This document shows positions 16,700 through 26,383 of a DNA stretch of 64,000 bases, one piece after another. Position 1 is the first letter of the stretch. Every line of letters starts with the position of its first letter. Under the pieces are notes generated by a model. That model worked only from the letters and a program-made list of their open reading frames with translations. It did no database searches and had not been told where the DNA came from. Source of the stretch: Microvirga sp052115485 (GTDB lineage Bacteria > Pseudomonadota > Alphaproteobacteria > Rhizobiales > Beijerinckiaceae); assembly GCF_052115485.1 (NCBI RefSeq), contig NZ_JBFRGU010000004.1, positions 248,001-312,000 of the forward strand, read 5' to 3'. A program made the position numbers and the translations under genes.

Positions 16700-17122
16700 A
16701 TGAGCATTCGCTTCACCATCGGTTTCATCGCATTCGGTCTCGCCCTGACGTTTGAGGCATCGGATGGACATGCCGCGAAACTGAACTTATCCGCGTATCA
16801 GGGAGCTTGGCTGGAGCAGAGCTTCAACTGCGAGGCCGTCTATGCCTCGGGAGGAAAGAGCACCTCTTTCAAGAAGCCTCTCGACATTTTCGCACCAGCC
16901 TTCGTCGTGTCCGGAAACCGATTGACGACACCCCAGGCCTCATGCCGAATCCTTTCTGTCGAGCCGACGAGCGGGAACCGTCAGATCCTCAACATGCACT
17001 GCGCGAACTCCGTCGCCGCAAATGAGGTAAAGACGATCATGTCATCTTCGCCTGACGGTGGCCTCGCGCGCTACTTCAACGAACAGGATACGACCGGGAC
17101 CATCTACCGGCGTTGCCGATAA
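16700..17122 (+). CDS. small exported protein of unknown function
   Basis: 140 residues with a signal peptide (MSIRFTIGFIAFGLALTFEASDGHAA), then a mature domain with four cysteines (SFNCEAV, ASCRIL, MHCANS, RRCR) that could form two disulfides. GGAGG lies upstream of the ATG (AAAGGAGGTCTCGATG). NLSAYQGAW and the C-terminal TGTIYRRCR suggest a small periplasmic fold, but I do not recognise the family. It converges on the RND pump gene with no spacer. It is probably periplasmic; the function is unknown. Confidence 0.7.
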   Translation: MSIRFTIGFIAFGLALTFEASDGHAAKLNLSAYQGAWLEQSFNCEAVYASGGKSTSFKKPLDIFAPAFVVSGNRLTTPQASCRILSVEPTSGNRQILNMHCANSVAANEVKTIMSSSPDGGLARYFNEQDTTGTIYRRCR

Positions 17123-20100
17123 CTACCCCCGCTCTGATGCCTCCGCGATAGCGTTTTGCTCCAAAGCCTGCTCGGTCGTTTCATGCACCGATGGCGATGT
17201 CGGTGCGTCCGCCGGCTTTAAAACCTTGGGGCCAGCGGTTCCTTTTACCCTCTCGCGAAGCGCTTGGAACATCACGTAAAGCGGCGGGATCGCGAAAATT
17301 CCGACGAACGATGCGAGGATCATTCCGCCGAACACGGGTGTCCCGACATTACGCCGCGCCAGCTCCGACGCTCCCGTTGCGACCACGAGGGGATAAAGGC
17401 CCAGAATAAAGGCCAGTGACGTCATCATGACCGGGCGGAACCGTAGCCGCGACCCTTCGGTCGCCGCCTCTAGTAACGGCACACCTCTCTCCCGCTGCTC
17501 TTTCGCGAATTCGACGATCAGAATGCCGTTCTTCGCCGCCAAGCCGATCAGAACGATCATTCCGATCTGCCCGTAGAGATCCAAAGTCAGCCCGGCGACG
17601 ACGATCGCGGCAAAAGAACCGAGCACGCCGATAGCAACGGACAGCAGCACGGGTATCGGAATGGTCCAGCTCTCGTAGAGCGCGACGAGGAAGAGAAAAG
17701 CGAAAAGCACCGCAAAGGCGAGGATGATGCCTGTCTTGCCCTCGGCGCGCTTCTCCTGGAAGGCAGTGTCTGTCCATTCCCCAGCGAAGCCTGCGGGAAG
17801 CACACGAGCTGCAACGCTTTCCATCGCGTTGAGCGCCTGTCCGGACGAAACGCCCGGCGCCGGACTCCCCTGGATCGTAACAGCGCGACGGTTGTTGTAG
17901 CGGATGAGGGCCGGCGGCCCGACGATGACCCGAACCTCGAGAAGGCTTCGCAACGGCACCATCTCACCGTCGGCGTTTCGGACGTTGATGCGGTAAATGT
18001 CATCGACCTTCGATCGGTCGACCGCTTCGGCCTGCACCTGCACCTGCCATGTGCGTCCAAAGAGATTCATATCGTTGACGTAGTATCCGCCGAGCGCGGC
18101 CTGCAGCGCCTGGAAGACGTTGTTCAGCGGCACGCCGAGAATCTGCACCTTGTTCCGGTCGATATCGAGATAGATAGAGGGGTTGGTGGCAGAAAACGTG
18201 CTGAAGACACGAGACAGCTGCGGATCTTGATTGGCCGCGACCGTCAACCCACGCAAGACCTGGGCCAAAGCTTTCGGGTCCCCTCCGCGCAGATCCTTCA
18301 GGACATAGGTAAAGCCGCCGCCGGTGCCGAGCCCGATGATCGGCGGTGGCGCGATGGGAACCACCGTCCCACCCTGAATCTGACGCAGCTTGGCCCCGAG
18401 ACGCGCGATGACGGCATTCGCACCAAGGGACCGGTCATGACGCTCCTCGAACGGCTTCATGGTGACGACGATGAACGCGGCATTGGCCTGCGAGTAATTA
18501 TCGATGAAGTTCAGCCCGATGACCGAGGTGTAATCCGCAATCGCTTCCTCTTCCTTCAAGACCGCTTCGGTGCGCCGAATGACATCCGTGGTCCTTGCGA
18601 CAGACGCACCATCGGGCAGTTGGACGACAACGAAGAAGGCCCCTTGGTCATCTTCTGGCAAAAAGCCCGTGGGTGTGATCTTCGAGAGAGCATACACACC
18701 GGCGCTCGCCACCGCGACCATGGCCAACCCGATGATGGACACCCGGACGATCCGCGCCACCACATTGCCGTAGGCGTCACGAACGCGGTCGATGGAACGC
18801 ATCACGAAGCCGATGATGCCGCGACGCGGCCCGTGGTGCGGCCGCAAAAGCACACCGCACAACGCCGGTGACAATGTCAGCGCATTGATCGCGGAGAGAA
18901 ACATCGCCACCGCGACCGTCACCGCAAACTGGCGGAACAGCTCGCCCGAGATGCCGGGAATGAAAGCCACGGGCACGAAAACCGAAAGCAGCACCAGCGT
19001 GATCGCGATGATCGGAGCGGTAATCTCCTCCATTGCCTTCTTGGTTGCCTCGGCCGGTGAAAGCTCGGGATGCTCTTCCATCACGCGCTCAACGTTCTCG
19101 ACAACGACAATGGCGTCGTCGACCACGATACCGATGGCCAGCACGACGGCGAGGAGGGAGACGGAGTTGGCGGAATAGCCGACGGCATTGAGCACAATGA
19201 ACGCGCCGATCAGACTCACAGGAACCGCGAGGGTTGGAATCAGCGTCGCGCGCAGACTTCCGAGGAAGAGAAAGACCACAAGGACGACGAGGATGAACGC
19301 TTCGACCAAGGTCTTTTGGACCTCGTGAATCGTGTCGGTCACAAAGGTCGTGGGATCGTAGGTGACCTTCCACTCGAGATCCTCCGGAAAGCTCTGGGCG
19401 AGATCCCCGATTTGCTTCTTCACCGCGTCCAGCGTGGAGAGAGCATTGGCACCGGGGGATTGATAGATCGCCATCACGGCGGCGGGCCCGCCGTTGAAGC
19501 GGGTTTCGCGATCGAGATTGGCAGCGCCCAATTCAAGGCGCGCGACGTCTCGAAGCTGGAGAACCGATCCATCCGGGTTCGTCCGCAGGACGATCTTTTC
19601 GAAATCCTCAACGGAGCTCAGGCGGCCCTTGGTTTGAATGTTCAACTGCAGTTGTTGATCGTCCGAGATAGGGCGAGCGCCGATGCGGCCGACGGCGGCT
19701 TGGACGTTCTGGGCCTGAATGGCGTTGATGATATCGCCTGTCGTCAGGTTCAGACCCGTCAGTCGGTCAAGCCGCACCCAGGCCCGCATGGCATAGTCCT
19801 GCGGTCCCCAGAGAGAAGCGTCGCCGACGCCCGGCGTGCTTTTGACCTGATCGAGAATGTTGATCGTCACATAGTTTGAAATGAACAGCGGATCGTGGGT
19901 CTGTTTGGGTGAGGAAAAAGCGACTACGCCGAGCAAGGCCGACGACTTTTTCTTGACCGTGACACCCTGCCGCTGCACGTCCTGCGGCAGCTTGGAGAGC
20001 GCGACCTGCACCCGGTTGTTCACGTTGACGGCGTTGATGTCCGGATTGGTGCCAAGTTCGAAGGAGGCGGTCAGCGTATAGCTTCCGTCATTCCCGCTGA

Positions 20101-20344
20101 CACTTTTCATATAGATGAGCTTATCGACGCCAACGACCTGGGATTCGATCGGCTGGGCGACGGTTGCGTCCACCACATCGGCCGAGGCACCGGGATAGTT
20201 CGTGGTGACGGAGACCTGGGGCGGAATGATATCCGGATACTGGGCGACCGGGATCACCAGAAGGGAAAGCAAGCCGGCAATGGTGGTGACGATGGCAATG
20301 ACGATTGCAAGTCGCGGTCGGTCGACGAAAATGGCCGAGAGCAT
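17123..20344 (-). CDS. RND multidrug efflux permease (HAE1/AcrB type)
   Basis: The inner-membrane proton-driven pump of a tripartite efflux system, 1073 residues, full length for the family. The start MLSAIFVDRPRLAIVIAIV gives helix 1. The porter domain carries the NVNNRVQVALSKLP motif. Helix 4 has the proton-relay pair in AIGIVVDDAIVVVENVER, and helices 10-12 include GLAAKNGILIVEFA. The adaptor gene lies four bases upstream on the same strand. No outer-membrane channel gene is in the window, so a shared TolC-type protein must be elsewhere. Bile salts, dyes, antibiotics or solvents are possible substrates; none can be read from sequence. Confidence 0.95.
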   Translation of the reverse strand: MLSAIFVDRPRLAIVIAIVTTIAGLLSLLVIPVAQYPDIIPPQVSVTTNYPGASADVVDATVAQPIESQVVGVDKLIYMKSVSGNDGSYTLTASFELGTNPDINAVNVNNRVQVALSKLPQDVQRQGVTVKKKSSALLGVVAFSSPKQTHDPLFISNYVTINILDQVKSTPGVGDASLWGPQDYAMRAWVRLDRLTGLNLTTGDIINAIQAQNVQAAVGRIGARPISDDQQLQLNIQTKGRLSSVEDFEKIVLRTNPDGSVLQLRDVARLELGAANLDRETRFNGGPAAVMAIYQSPGANALSTLDAVKKQIGDLAQSFPEDLEWKVTYDPTTFVTDTIHEVQKTLVEAFILVVLVVFLFLGSLRATLIPTLAVPVSLIGAFIVLNAVGYSANSVSLLAVVLAIGIVVDDAIVVVENVERVMEEHPELSPAEATKKAMEEITAPIIAITLVLLSVFVPVAFIPGISGELFRQFAVTVAVAMFLSAINALTLSPALCGVLLRPHHGPRRGIIGFVMRSIDRVRDAYGNVVARIVRVSIIGLAMVAVASAGVYALSKITPTGFLPEDDQGAFFVVVQLPDGASVARTTDVIRRTEAVLKEEEAIADYTSVIGLNFIDNYSQANAAFIVVTMKPFEERHDRSLGANAVIARLGAKLRQIQGGTVVPIAPPPIIGLGTGGGFTYVLKDLRGGDPKALAQVLRGLTVAANQDPQLSRVFSTFSATNPSIYLDIDRNKVQILGVPLNNVFQALQAALGGYYVNDMNLFGRTWQVQVQAEAVDRSKVDDIYRINVRNADGEMVPLRSLLEVRVIVGPPALIRYNNRRAVTIQGSPAPGVSSGQALNAMESVAARVLPAGFAGEWTDTAFQEKRAEGKTGIILAFAVLFAFLFLVALYESWTIPIPVLLSVAIGVLGSFAAIVVAGLTLDLYGQIGMIVLIGLAAKNGILIVEFAKEQRERGVPLLEAATEGSRLRFRPVMMTSLAFILGLYPLVVATGASELARRNVGTPVFGGMILASFVGIFAIPPLYVMFQALRERVKGTAGPKVLKPADAPTSPSVHETTEQALEQNAIAEASERG

Positions 20345-20348
20345 GGTG

Positions 20349-21455
20349 CTACATCCCGCTCAAGGCATTGGACGCCGGTGTGGCTCTCACTTGCGCACCA
20401 GGTCGCACGCTCTGCAATCCTTCGACGATCACCTGCTCGCCACCCGACAGGCCTTCGTCGATAATGCTCCCTGGTCCGCTTTCGCCCCCGACTTTGACCC
20501 GCCGCATCACCGCCTTGCCGTCTTCAACGATGAAGACATACACGCCGCCCTGATCGGCAATGAGGGCCGCCTGCGGAACGACGATCCTGGTCTCGGGCTT
20601 GTCGGTCCCGAGGAGGACACGGACAAGCTGTCCGTCGGTCAGTTGCCCCTTCGGGTTCGGCATGACGGCCCGCGCGGTGACCGTGTCGGTAGTGCGCTCA
20701 ACCGAAACGTCGATAAAGTTGATGCGTCCGACCTGATCGTAGGTGACCCCGTCCGAAAAAAGGATGCGCACACTGATGTCACGCGGATCAGCTTTGTTCT
20801 CCGAGGCGGCATTCTTCAGCAGCTCACGTTGGCTGACTGGAAAAACCACGTACATCGGGTCCTGGCTGACGATCGTCGTCAGAACACCACTGTCCGGTCC
20901 GACAACATTCCCAACCGTGACGTTCGTCCGGCCGATGCGCCCGTCGATGGGGGAAGAGATGACGGTATAGCCAAGGTTGATCTTCGCCGTGCTCAAATTG
21001 GCCTCGTCGGACGTGACGGCTCCCTTCGCCTGGTCGGCGAGAGCGCGTGCCTGATCCCGGGCGACGACCGTTCCGGCATTCTTACTCAGCAATTCCTCCG
21101 CTCTTCGAAGCTGGATGACCGCGAGATCGTAACCGGCGTTGCTGCGTTGCAGGGCGCCTTCCGCTTGTTTGACCTCCGCCTCGAACGTATCGCTCTCAAT
21201 GCGGTAGAGCGGGGCGCCCGCCTTGATCATGTCGCCTTCTTTGAAGAGGACATCCTCAAGATATCCCTTCACCCGCGCGCGGACGTCGACGCGCTCAGGG
21301 GCCTCGACGCGGCCGACGAATTCGATGTTCTGCGAGATCGCCTTTTGCTCGGCGCGGACGGTCCCGACTGGGATCGCATCGGGCGGCGGTGTCTGCTGCG
21401 CACGCGAAGGAAGAGCAGCCCCTAACATCATCAGGGCAACAAGGATGATCCGCAT
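20349..21455 (-). CDS. RND efflux periplasmic adaptor (AcrA type)
   Basis: Membrane-fusion protein linking the RND permease to the outer-membrane channel. The start was set at ATG 21455 (MRIILVALMML), with GGAGG six bases upstream and a clear signal peptide ending PSRAQ. The longer frame to 21566 lacks support. The order of parts is typical: GRVEAPERVDVRARVKGYL (lipoyl/barrel-sandwich start), an alpha-hairpin at about residues 95-160, GYTVISSPIDGRIGRTNVTVG (lipoyl second half), then a beta-barrel and a membrane-proximal domain. There is no lipobox cysteine, so it is probably not a lipoprotein. It is cotranscribed with the pump. Confidence 0.93.
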   Translation of the reverse strand: MRIILVALMMLGAALPSRAQQTPPPDAIPVGTVRAEQKAISQNIEFVGRVEAPERVDVRARVKGYLEDVLFKEGDMIKAGAPLYRIESDTFEAEVKQAEGALQRSNAGYDLAVIQLRRAEELLSKNAGTVVARDQARALADQAKGAVTSDEANLSTAKINLGYTVISSPIDGRIGRTNVTVGNVVGPDSGVLTTIVSQDPMYVVFPVSQRELLKNAASENKADPRDISVRILFSDGVTYDQVGRINFIDVSVERTTDTVTARAVMPNPKGQLTDGQLVRVLLGTDKPETRIVVPQAALIADQGGVYVFIVEDGKAVMRRVKVGGESGPGSIIDEGLSGGEQVIVEGLQSVRPGAQVRATPASNALSGM

Positions 21456-21698
21456 GCACGCCTCCGCTGCACGAATGCTCGACCTCGACAACACAAGCAC
21501 AAACGGCGCCAACCAGACGCCATCTGTCATGCCCTGTCGCAGCCAGCATGAGTGTAGGTAGGCCACTTTCCCCGGGCCTCAAGAAGTCAAGACAGAGGAA
21601 ACACGCCTCGCCATCACTGGCGAGAAGCACCGATCGCGTTCAATTCGTCACCACGCGAGGCTACGCCTGGCTGATAGTCATTCCGTACGCCTTGGGCA

Positions 21699-21908
21699 TT
21701 AGGCCTCTGCCGGCGGAATGATGCCAAGCTCATCGAGTTTAGCCCTGACCTCGACGACCGAGCGTTTCAATTTGAGACTGATAACCGAGACTGGAGCACC
21801 CTCTTTGGCGAGGGTCACGAGCGATTGAACGGCCTCGAAGGTCCATGATGAAGTCACGAGCCACCTCCGTCTTTCGGACGCCGGAATCGTCCTCTGCGAT
21901 TGAGGCAA
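21699..21908 (-). CDS. small hypothetical protein (69 aa)
   Basis: Short protein with a possible helix-rich core (SWTFEAVQSLVTLAKEGAPVSVISLKLKRSVVEVRAKLDELG). This resembles the small rhizobial proteins that look like single helix-turn-helix units. The true start may be the GTG just before SSWTF. It lies alone between the RND operon and the DUF488 gene, on the same strand as both. The regular spacing of hydrophobic residues supports a real protein. No function can be assigned. Confidence 0.5.
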   Translation of the reverse strand: MPQSQRTIPASERRRWLVTSSWTFEAVQSLVTLAKEGAPVSVISLKLKRSVVEVRAKLDELGIIPPAEA

Positions 21909-21939
21909 GATGATGAAAACCGAGAGCGGCGCTCAACAG

Positions 21940-22308
21940 CTACCGATTCAGAACCATCTCCCTGAGAACGACAGCGTCGTTATGCGTCTCGTCATGGGCA
22001 GAATACACCAGCGTGATCGGGCCTTGTCGCGCTAAAGATCGCAATCGATTGAGCAAGTCAGGCTTCTGACGCACTTCGTCGGTGTAGCGCCGACGAAACT
22101 CCTCCCAACGAGCTGGATCATGCCCGAACCATTTACGAAGACCGGTGCTCGGTGCGATGTCTTTCATCCACTCATCGAGAGCGGCAGCCTCCTTGGAGAC
22201 CCCGCGAGGCCAAAGCCGATCGACCAAGATCCGGGTACCGTCATCGGAGGTCGAGACCTCGTAGGCACGCTTTAACATGACATTTGCAGCCGCGATTTTT
22301 GTGCTCAT
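21940..22308 (-). CDS. DUF488 family protein
   Basis: About 122 residues from ATG 22308. It has the DUF488 hallmarks ILVDRLWPRGVSKE near the start, APSTGLRKWFGHDPARWEEF in the middle and TLVYSAHDETHNDAVVL at the end. This is the YeaO-like branch of the family. Its biochemical role is unknown; some members lie near stress or nucleic-acid genes. The longer frame to 22386 has no supporting signals. It sits upstream of the 69-residue gene and downstream of the MFS gene, all leftward. Confidence 0.85.
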   Translation of the reverse strand: MSTKIAAANVMLKRAYEVSTSDDGTRILVDRLWPRGVSKEAAALDEWMKDIAPSTGLRKWFGHDPARWEEFRRRYTDEVRQKPDLLNRLRSLARQGPITLVYSAHDETHNDAVVLREMVLNR

Positions 22309-22461
22309 CGGTGCGCCGACTCCGACGACATTGCTTCTTACCTTCCAGATCAAGCCCCCAGCCGGACGACCCGCCCCTATTCGCATCCATAAAAGCGGTT
22401 ATTAGGTGGCGTCCCAACGGAGAGACTGCTCCACGATGGAAGCCCCGGGCATCGTGAGAGT

Positions 22462-23958
22462 TCAGGATGGCGAGCGTGTTGACCTATACCCGAAATAGGC
22501 GCTCATGATTGCCGCCACCGAGCAGATCAAGGCGACCAAGCTAAACCCTCTGACCGTAGCCTGAGTGTAGATCAGAGCCAGAGAATTCTGGACACTGGCA
22601 TCCATCGAAATCGGCTTGGGCGGAGCAGCCCCGAATGTCACTGGCGCGAGAAGCGCTGCGACGCCGGGGTCCGCCGATGCGGCCGCGCCCTGAAAACCGA
22701 AAGTCGCCACAGCACCGAGACACGCGACCGCGAGCAATCCTGCCACACGTGAAATGGCATTGTTGATGCCTGACGCCACGCCCATGCGCTGAGGCGGAGC
22801 CGCGTTCATCACGGTTGTCGAGAGAGGAGCAACCGTGATCCCCATCCCGAGACCCATGAACGCCATGACCGGCACAAGCGCGGACCAATAATCTCCGGAA
22901 GCGACGGCGGGGACAAGAAGAGCGAAACTCGCCCCTGTCAGAATTGGTCCCACAGTCAGAAGGATGCAAACGCCGAACCGGTCGGCGAGGATGCCGCCCA
23001 ACCGCGAGAGAAGCGCCATGATGAGGGTAAAGGGCAGGAACACGGAGCCGGCTCGCGCCGCCGAGTAGCCGTGCGCCTCGATGAGGGTTGTGGGGAGAAA
23101 AAACAGAGCACCGGCAAGTGCGAAGTAGAGCAGCAGCGTCAGAATGTTCACCCCTGCGAACGCCGGAACAAGAAAAAGATCAAGCGGCATCATCGCGATC
23201 TTTGAGCGCCGCTCATGCGCCACGAAAACCGTGAGAAAAATGGCTCCGATCAAGACGGAAAGAATGGCTTCTTCCCTCGCACCTCCCAAATCTCCAAGAG
23301 AAGTCAGGCCAAAGGCCAGGGCCGCCAAGCCAACCACGGCGAGGACTCCCCCCAACCAATCCAAGTTATTCGATCCGGCGGAAATCGGGTCATCCGGAAC
23401 ATGCCTCCAACACAACCAGAGCGCCGCGACAGCGATCGGAAGATTGATCCAGAAGATCGCCTGCCAAGGACCGATATCGATGAGCCAGCCGCCAAGGATC
23501 GGCCCAAGCGCAGCGGCGATCCCGGAGGCGGCCGCCCAGGTCCCAATGGCCTTGCCCCGTTCTGCCGGTTCGAAACTCGCGCTGATCAAGGCAAGCGAAC
23601 CGGGCACCATCAAAGCGCCGCCAATGCCTTGAACCGTTCGGGCGACGATCAATGTCTCAGGCGTTACGGTCAGTCCACACCAGACGGAAGCAAGGCCAAA
23701 GAGGCCAATCCCGACCATGAAAACCCGCTTGAGCCCGTAAGCATCGCCGGCAGCGCCTCCGAGTAACAGGAAGGCGGAAAGCGTCAACGCGTACGCATTT
23801 GTGACCCATTGCATCTGCGAGAGCGAGGCTGCGAGGCTTGCACGCATCTGAGGCATGGCGACTGTGACCACCGTGCCATCGATGAAGGCGAGACTGGAGC
23901 CGAGGATCGCCGTCCACACGACATAGGGCTTGGAAGCATCTGGGCAGCGTGTGGCCAT
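22462..23958 (-). CDS. MFS multidrug exporter, DHA2 (14-helix) family
   Basis: A 498-residue drug:proton antiporter. The family motifs are present: LGSSLAFIDGTVVTVAMPQM in helix 1 (the D-x-T-x-V-x-V-A motif D1), GDAYGLKRVFMVG (motif A), ARTVQGIGGALMVPGSLALI (motif B) and GPILGGWLI (motif C). About 14 hydrophobic helices are visible. It is transcribed divergently from the GntR regulator at 24143 across 184 bases. There is no adaptor gene beside it, so it probably acts alone in the inner membrane. The regulator is more likely to serve the prp operon than this gene. Confidence 0.9.
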   Translation of the reverse strand: MATRCPDASKPYVVWTAILGSSLAFIDGTVVTVAMPQMRASLAASLSQMQWVTNAYALTLSAFLLLGGAAGDAYGLKRVFMVGIGLFGLASVWCGLTVTPETLIVARTVQGIGGALMVPGSLALISASFEPAERGKAIGTWAAASGIAAALGPILGGWLIDIGPWQAIFWINLPIAVAALWLCWRHVPDDPISAGSNNLDWLGGVLAVVGLAALAFGLTSLGDLGGAREEAILSVLIGAIFLTVFVAHERRSKIAMMPLDLFLVPAFAGVNILTLLLYFALAGALFFLPTTLIEAHGYSAARAGSVFLPFTLIMALLSRLGGILADRFGVCILLTVGPILTGASFALLVPAVASGDYWSALVPVMAFMGLGMGITVAPLSTTVMNAAPPQRMGVASGINNAISRVAGLLAVACLGAVATFGFQGAAASADPGVAALLAPVTFGAAPPKPISMDASVQNSLALIYTQATVRGFSLVALICSVAAIMSAYFGYRSTRSPS

Positions 23959-24135
23959 CGAAAGCCGTCCTTGTTCACCGCCATATTAGCGTCGAACGCT
24001 TCGGCTGTCAGACGGCATCGCTCGTAATTCAGTATCAAACTTTTTATATCTGTCGGCATGAGAGGTTGCCCGCAATGACAATCTCAAGGATTTCCCTTAT
24101 GAAATCAGCCAAACTCAAGAACGCTCGGAAAAAGG

Positions 24136-24143
24136 TGTCGACA
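24136..24143. promoter_or_regulatory. TGTCGACA palindrome at GntR gene start
   Basis: The octamer TGTCGACA ends on the first base of the regulator's start codon. The same octamer forms the core of two palindromes upstream of prpD (30548 and 30611). This supports a common operator and autoregulation. Confidence 0.6.
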
Positions 24144-24853
24144 TGTTGAAGGGCGCGGACCTAGATACCGTATCGGACGAAATCGCCTCGACCGGGCTCG
24201 CGACCCGTCTCTATGAGGATCTGACGGCGGCTATTCTGGCCGGCGAGTTGGCCCCTGGAGCCAAGCTCAGCGAGCCTGCCATCGCCCGAAGCTTCGGCGC
24301 GAGCCGCGCGCCGGTACGCGAGGCGATCCGTCGTCTTCAGGAGCGTGGCCTCGTCACTTATGTGGTCAACCAAGGAGCGCGAGTCTCGCAGCCGAGCGCC
24401 GAGGAGTTCCTCGCACTGCTCGACGTCCGCGAAGCCATGGAGGGTATGGCTGCGCGCCTTGCCGCCGGGAATATGGCCGATCACGATATCGCCGCTCTGG
24501 AACAACTGGTCGCCGGGCATCGTGGCGAGATCGACCGCAATCCGCTTGGCGCCTATCTTCAGGACGATCCTGAAACCGATTTCCATATGCGCATTGCGCG
24601 AGGCAGCGGCAATCCGATCCTGGCCGAGCTGCTATGCGACCAGTTCTATCCTCGTCTCCGGCTATGCCGCCGTCTGCACCGCACGGTGCAGGGCCGTGGC
24701 AGCGAAGCGTGGCGAGAGCATCTGCGTATCACGGAAGCCATCCGCCAGCGCGACGGCGAACTCGCTGAAATCCTGATGCGCCGCCATATCCGTTCCGCGC
24801 GCGCCGCGCTACAGACGGCGCTCGCCGGAGGCGGGGCGAGCCGTTCAGCCTGA
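24143..24853 (+). CDS. GntR/FadR-family regulator with FCD domain
   Basis: 236 residues. A winged helix-turn-helix at about residues 20-85 (LYEDLTAAILAGELAPGAKL, FGASRAPVREAIRRLQERGL) is followed by an FCD ligand domain (LLDVREAMEGMAARLAAGNM, DPETDFHMRIARGSGNP) that usually binds a small organic acid through a metal. The gene converges on tctA with a two-base gap. Its operator-like octamer also occurs twice before prpD, so I infer that it controls the prp-tct operon in response to a tricarboxylate such as methylcitrate or methylisocitrate. It is not the sigma-54-dependent PrpR of enterobacteria. Confidence 0.9.
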   Translation: MLKGADLDTVSDEIASTGLATRLYEDLTAAILAGELAPGAKLSEPAIARSFGASRAPVREAIRRLQERGLVTYVVNQGARVSQPSAEEFLALLDVREAMEGMAARLAAGNMADHDIAALEQLVAGHRGEIDRNPLGAYLQDDPETDFHMRIARGSGNPILAELLCDQFYPRLRLCRRLHRTVQGRGSEAWREHLRITEAIRQRDGELAEILMRRHIRSARAALQTALAGGGASRSA

Positions 24854-24855
24854 CC

Positions 24856-26379
24856 TCATTTCGCCTCGACACCGATTGCCGTCTCGGAAGCTTCCGCCGC
24901 ACTGCGCAATCGGCGCAACACGAGCGGCAACAGCAGAACGCCTGCCGCAATCGCGAGAAGGCCAGCCGCGATAGGTGTACTGACCAGCACCGTCCAGTCG
25001 CCCTGGCTCACCGCAAGCGCGCGGCGGAGCTGGATCTCCGCCTGCGGTCCGAGAATCATGCCGATCAAGGCTGGCGCGATGGGAAAGTCGTAGACTCGCG
25101 CCACATAGCCGACGAGCCCGAGCCCGCACATGAGCGCAAGATCCATCCAGGATGTGGAGACACCCCACACACCGACCATCGCGAAAACGACGATGCCCGC
25201 ATAGATGTAGGGGCGCGGGATCAGCAACAACCGCACCCAGATTCCCACCAGAGGCAAATTGAGCACCAAGAGGATCAAGTTGCCAATATAGAGTGAGGCG
25301 ATCAGCCCCCACAGTAGGTTTGGATTGGTGGCGAACAACAGCGGGCCGGGTTGTAGGCCGTAGTTCTGAAAGGCCGCAAGCAGCACGGCAGCTGTTGCGG
25401 TCGAAGGCAGGCCGAGCGTGAGCAGCGGCACGAGAATGCCGGCCGCCGCCGCATTGTTTGCGGCTTCCGGCCCCGCGACGCCCTCGATGGCGCCGCTGCC
25501 GAATTGCTCCGGGTGTGGGCTCAGTCGCCGTTCTATGGTGTAGGACAGAAAGGTCGGAATCTCAGTGCCGCCCGCAGGTAGCGAGCCGATGGGGAATCCG
25601 ATCAGGCTGCCGCGCAGCCATGGCTTCCAGGACCGTTTCCAGTCCTCCCGCGTCATCCATGCGCCACCCGACAGCGGGTTGAGCATCGCGGGTGCCTTGG
25701 CATAACGACTTGCCACATAGAGAGTCTCGCCGATTGCGAATAGCGATACCAACACCACCGTGAAGGAGACGCCGTCGAGCAATTCGAGCGAACCGAACAC
25801 CATGCGCGGTTGGCCAGTCTGCGTGTCGATGCCGATAGTGCCGAGCGCAAGACCGAGGAACAACGCCGCGAAACCGCGAACGCGCGACGTTCCCATCACC
25901 ACCGCGACGGAGGTGAAAGACAGGATCATCAGCGCAAAATAATCCTCCGGCCCAAAAATGAAGGCGAGTTCGGCAATGGCCGGTGCAAGGAAAGTGAGCG
26001 CCAGCGTGCCGATGGTGCCCGCGATGAACGAGCCGATTGCAGCCGTCGCCAGTGCGGCTGCGCCGCGCCCCGTTCGCGCCATGCGGTTGCCTTCAATCGC
26101 GGTCATCACCGATCCGCTCTCGCCAGGCGTGTTGAGCAGGATCGAGGTGGTGGATCCGCCATAGAGCGCGCCGTAGAGAATACCCGCGAACATGATGAAG
26201 GCGGATTCAGGCGCGACCTGCGCGGTCACGGGTAGCAGCAGTGCGATGGTCAAAGCGGGCCCGATGCCGGGCAGCACGCCGACGGCTGTGCCGAGGGCGC
26301 ACCCAACAAGCGCCCAGAATAGATTCATCGGTTGCAGGGCGACGGCGAAACCGCCGATGAGCTGGTTCAGCGTGTCCAT
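24856..26379 (-). CDS. tctA: tripartite tricarboxylate transporter, large membrane subunit
   Basis: The TctA subunit, 507 residues with about 11-12 hydrophobic helices. The family signature lies near the N-terminus (GCALGTAVGVLPGIGPALTI) and is followed by YGGSTTSILLNTPGESGSVM and GPEAANNAAAAGILVPLLTLGLP. Together with TctB and the binding protein TctC it imports carboxylates by secondary transport. It is the last gene of the leftward prpD-prpB-tctC-tctB-tctA operon and starts four bases after tctB. The context points to methylcitrate or a related tricarboxylate as cargo. Confidence 0.93.
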   Translation of the reverse strand: MDTLNQLIGGFAVALQPMNLFWALVGCALGTAVGVLPGIGPALTIALLLPVTAQVAPESAFIMFAGILYGALYGGSTTSILLNTPGESGSVMTAIEGNRMARTGRGAAALATAAIGSFIAGTIGTLALTFLAPAIAELAFIFGPEDYFALMILSFTSVAVVMGTSRVRGFAALFLGLALGTIGIDTQTGQPRMVFGSLELLDGVSFTVVLVSLFAIGETLYVASRYAKAPAMLNPLSGGAWMTREDWKRSWKPWLRGSLIGFPIGSLPAGGTEIPTFLSYTIERRLSPHPEQFGSGAIEGVAGPEAANNAAAAGILVPLLTLGLPSTATAAVLLAAFQNYGLQPGPLLFATNPNLLWGLIASLYIGNLILLVLNLPLVGIWVRLLLIPRPYIYAGIVVFAMVGVWGVSTSWMDLALMCGLGLVGYVARVYDFPIAPALIGMILGPQAEIQLRRALAVSQGDWTVLVSTPIAAGLLAIAAGVLLLPLVLRRLRSAAEASETAIGVEAK

Positions 26380-26383
26380 TGTG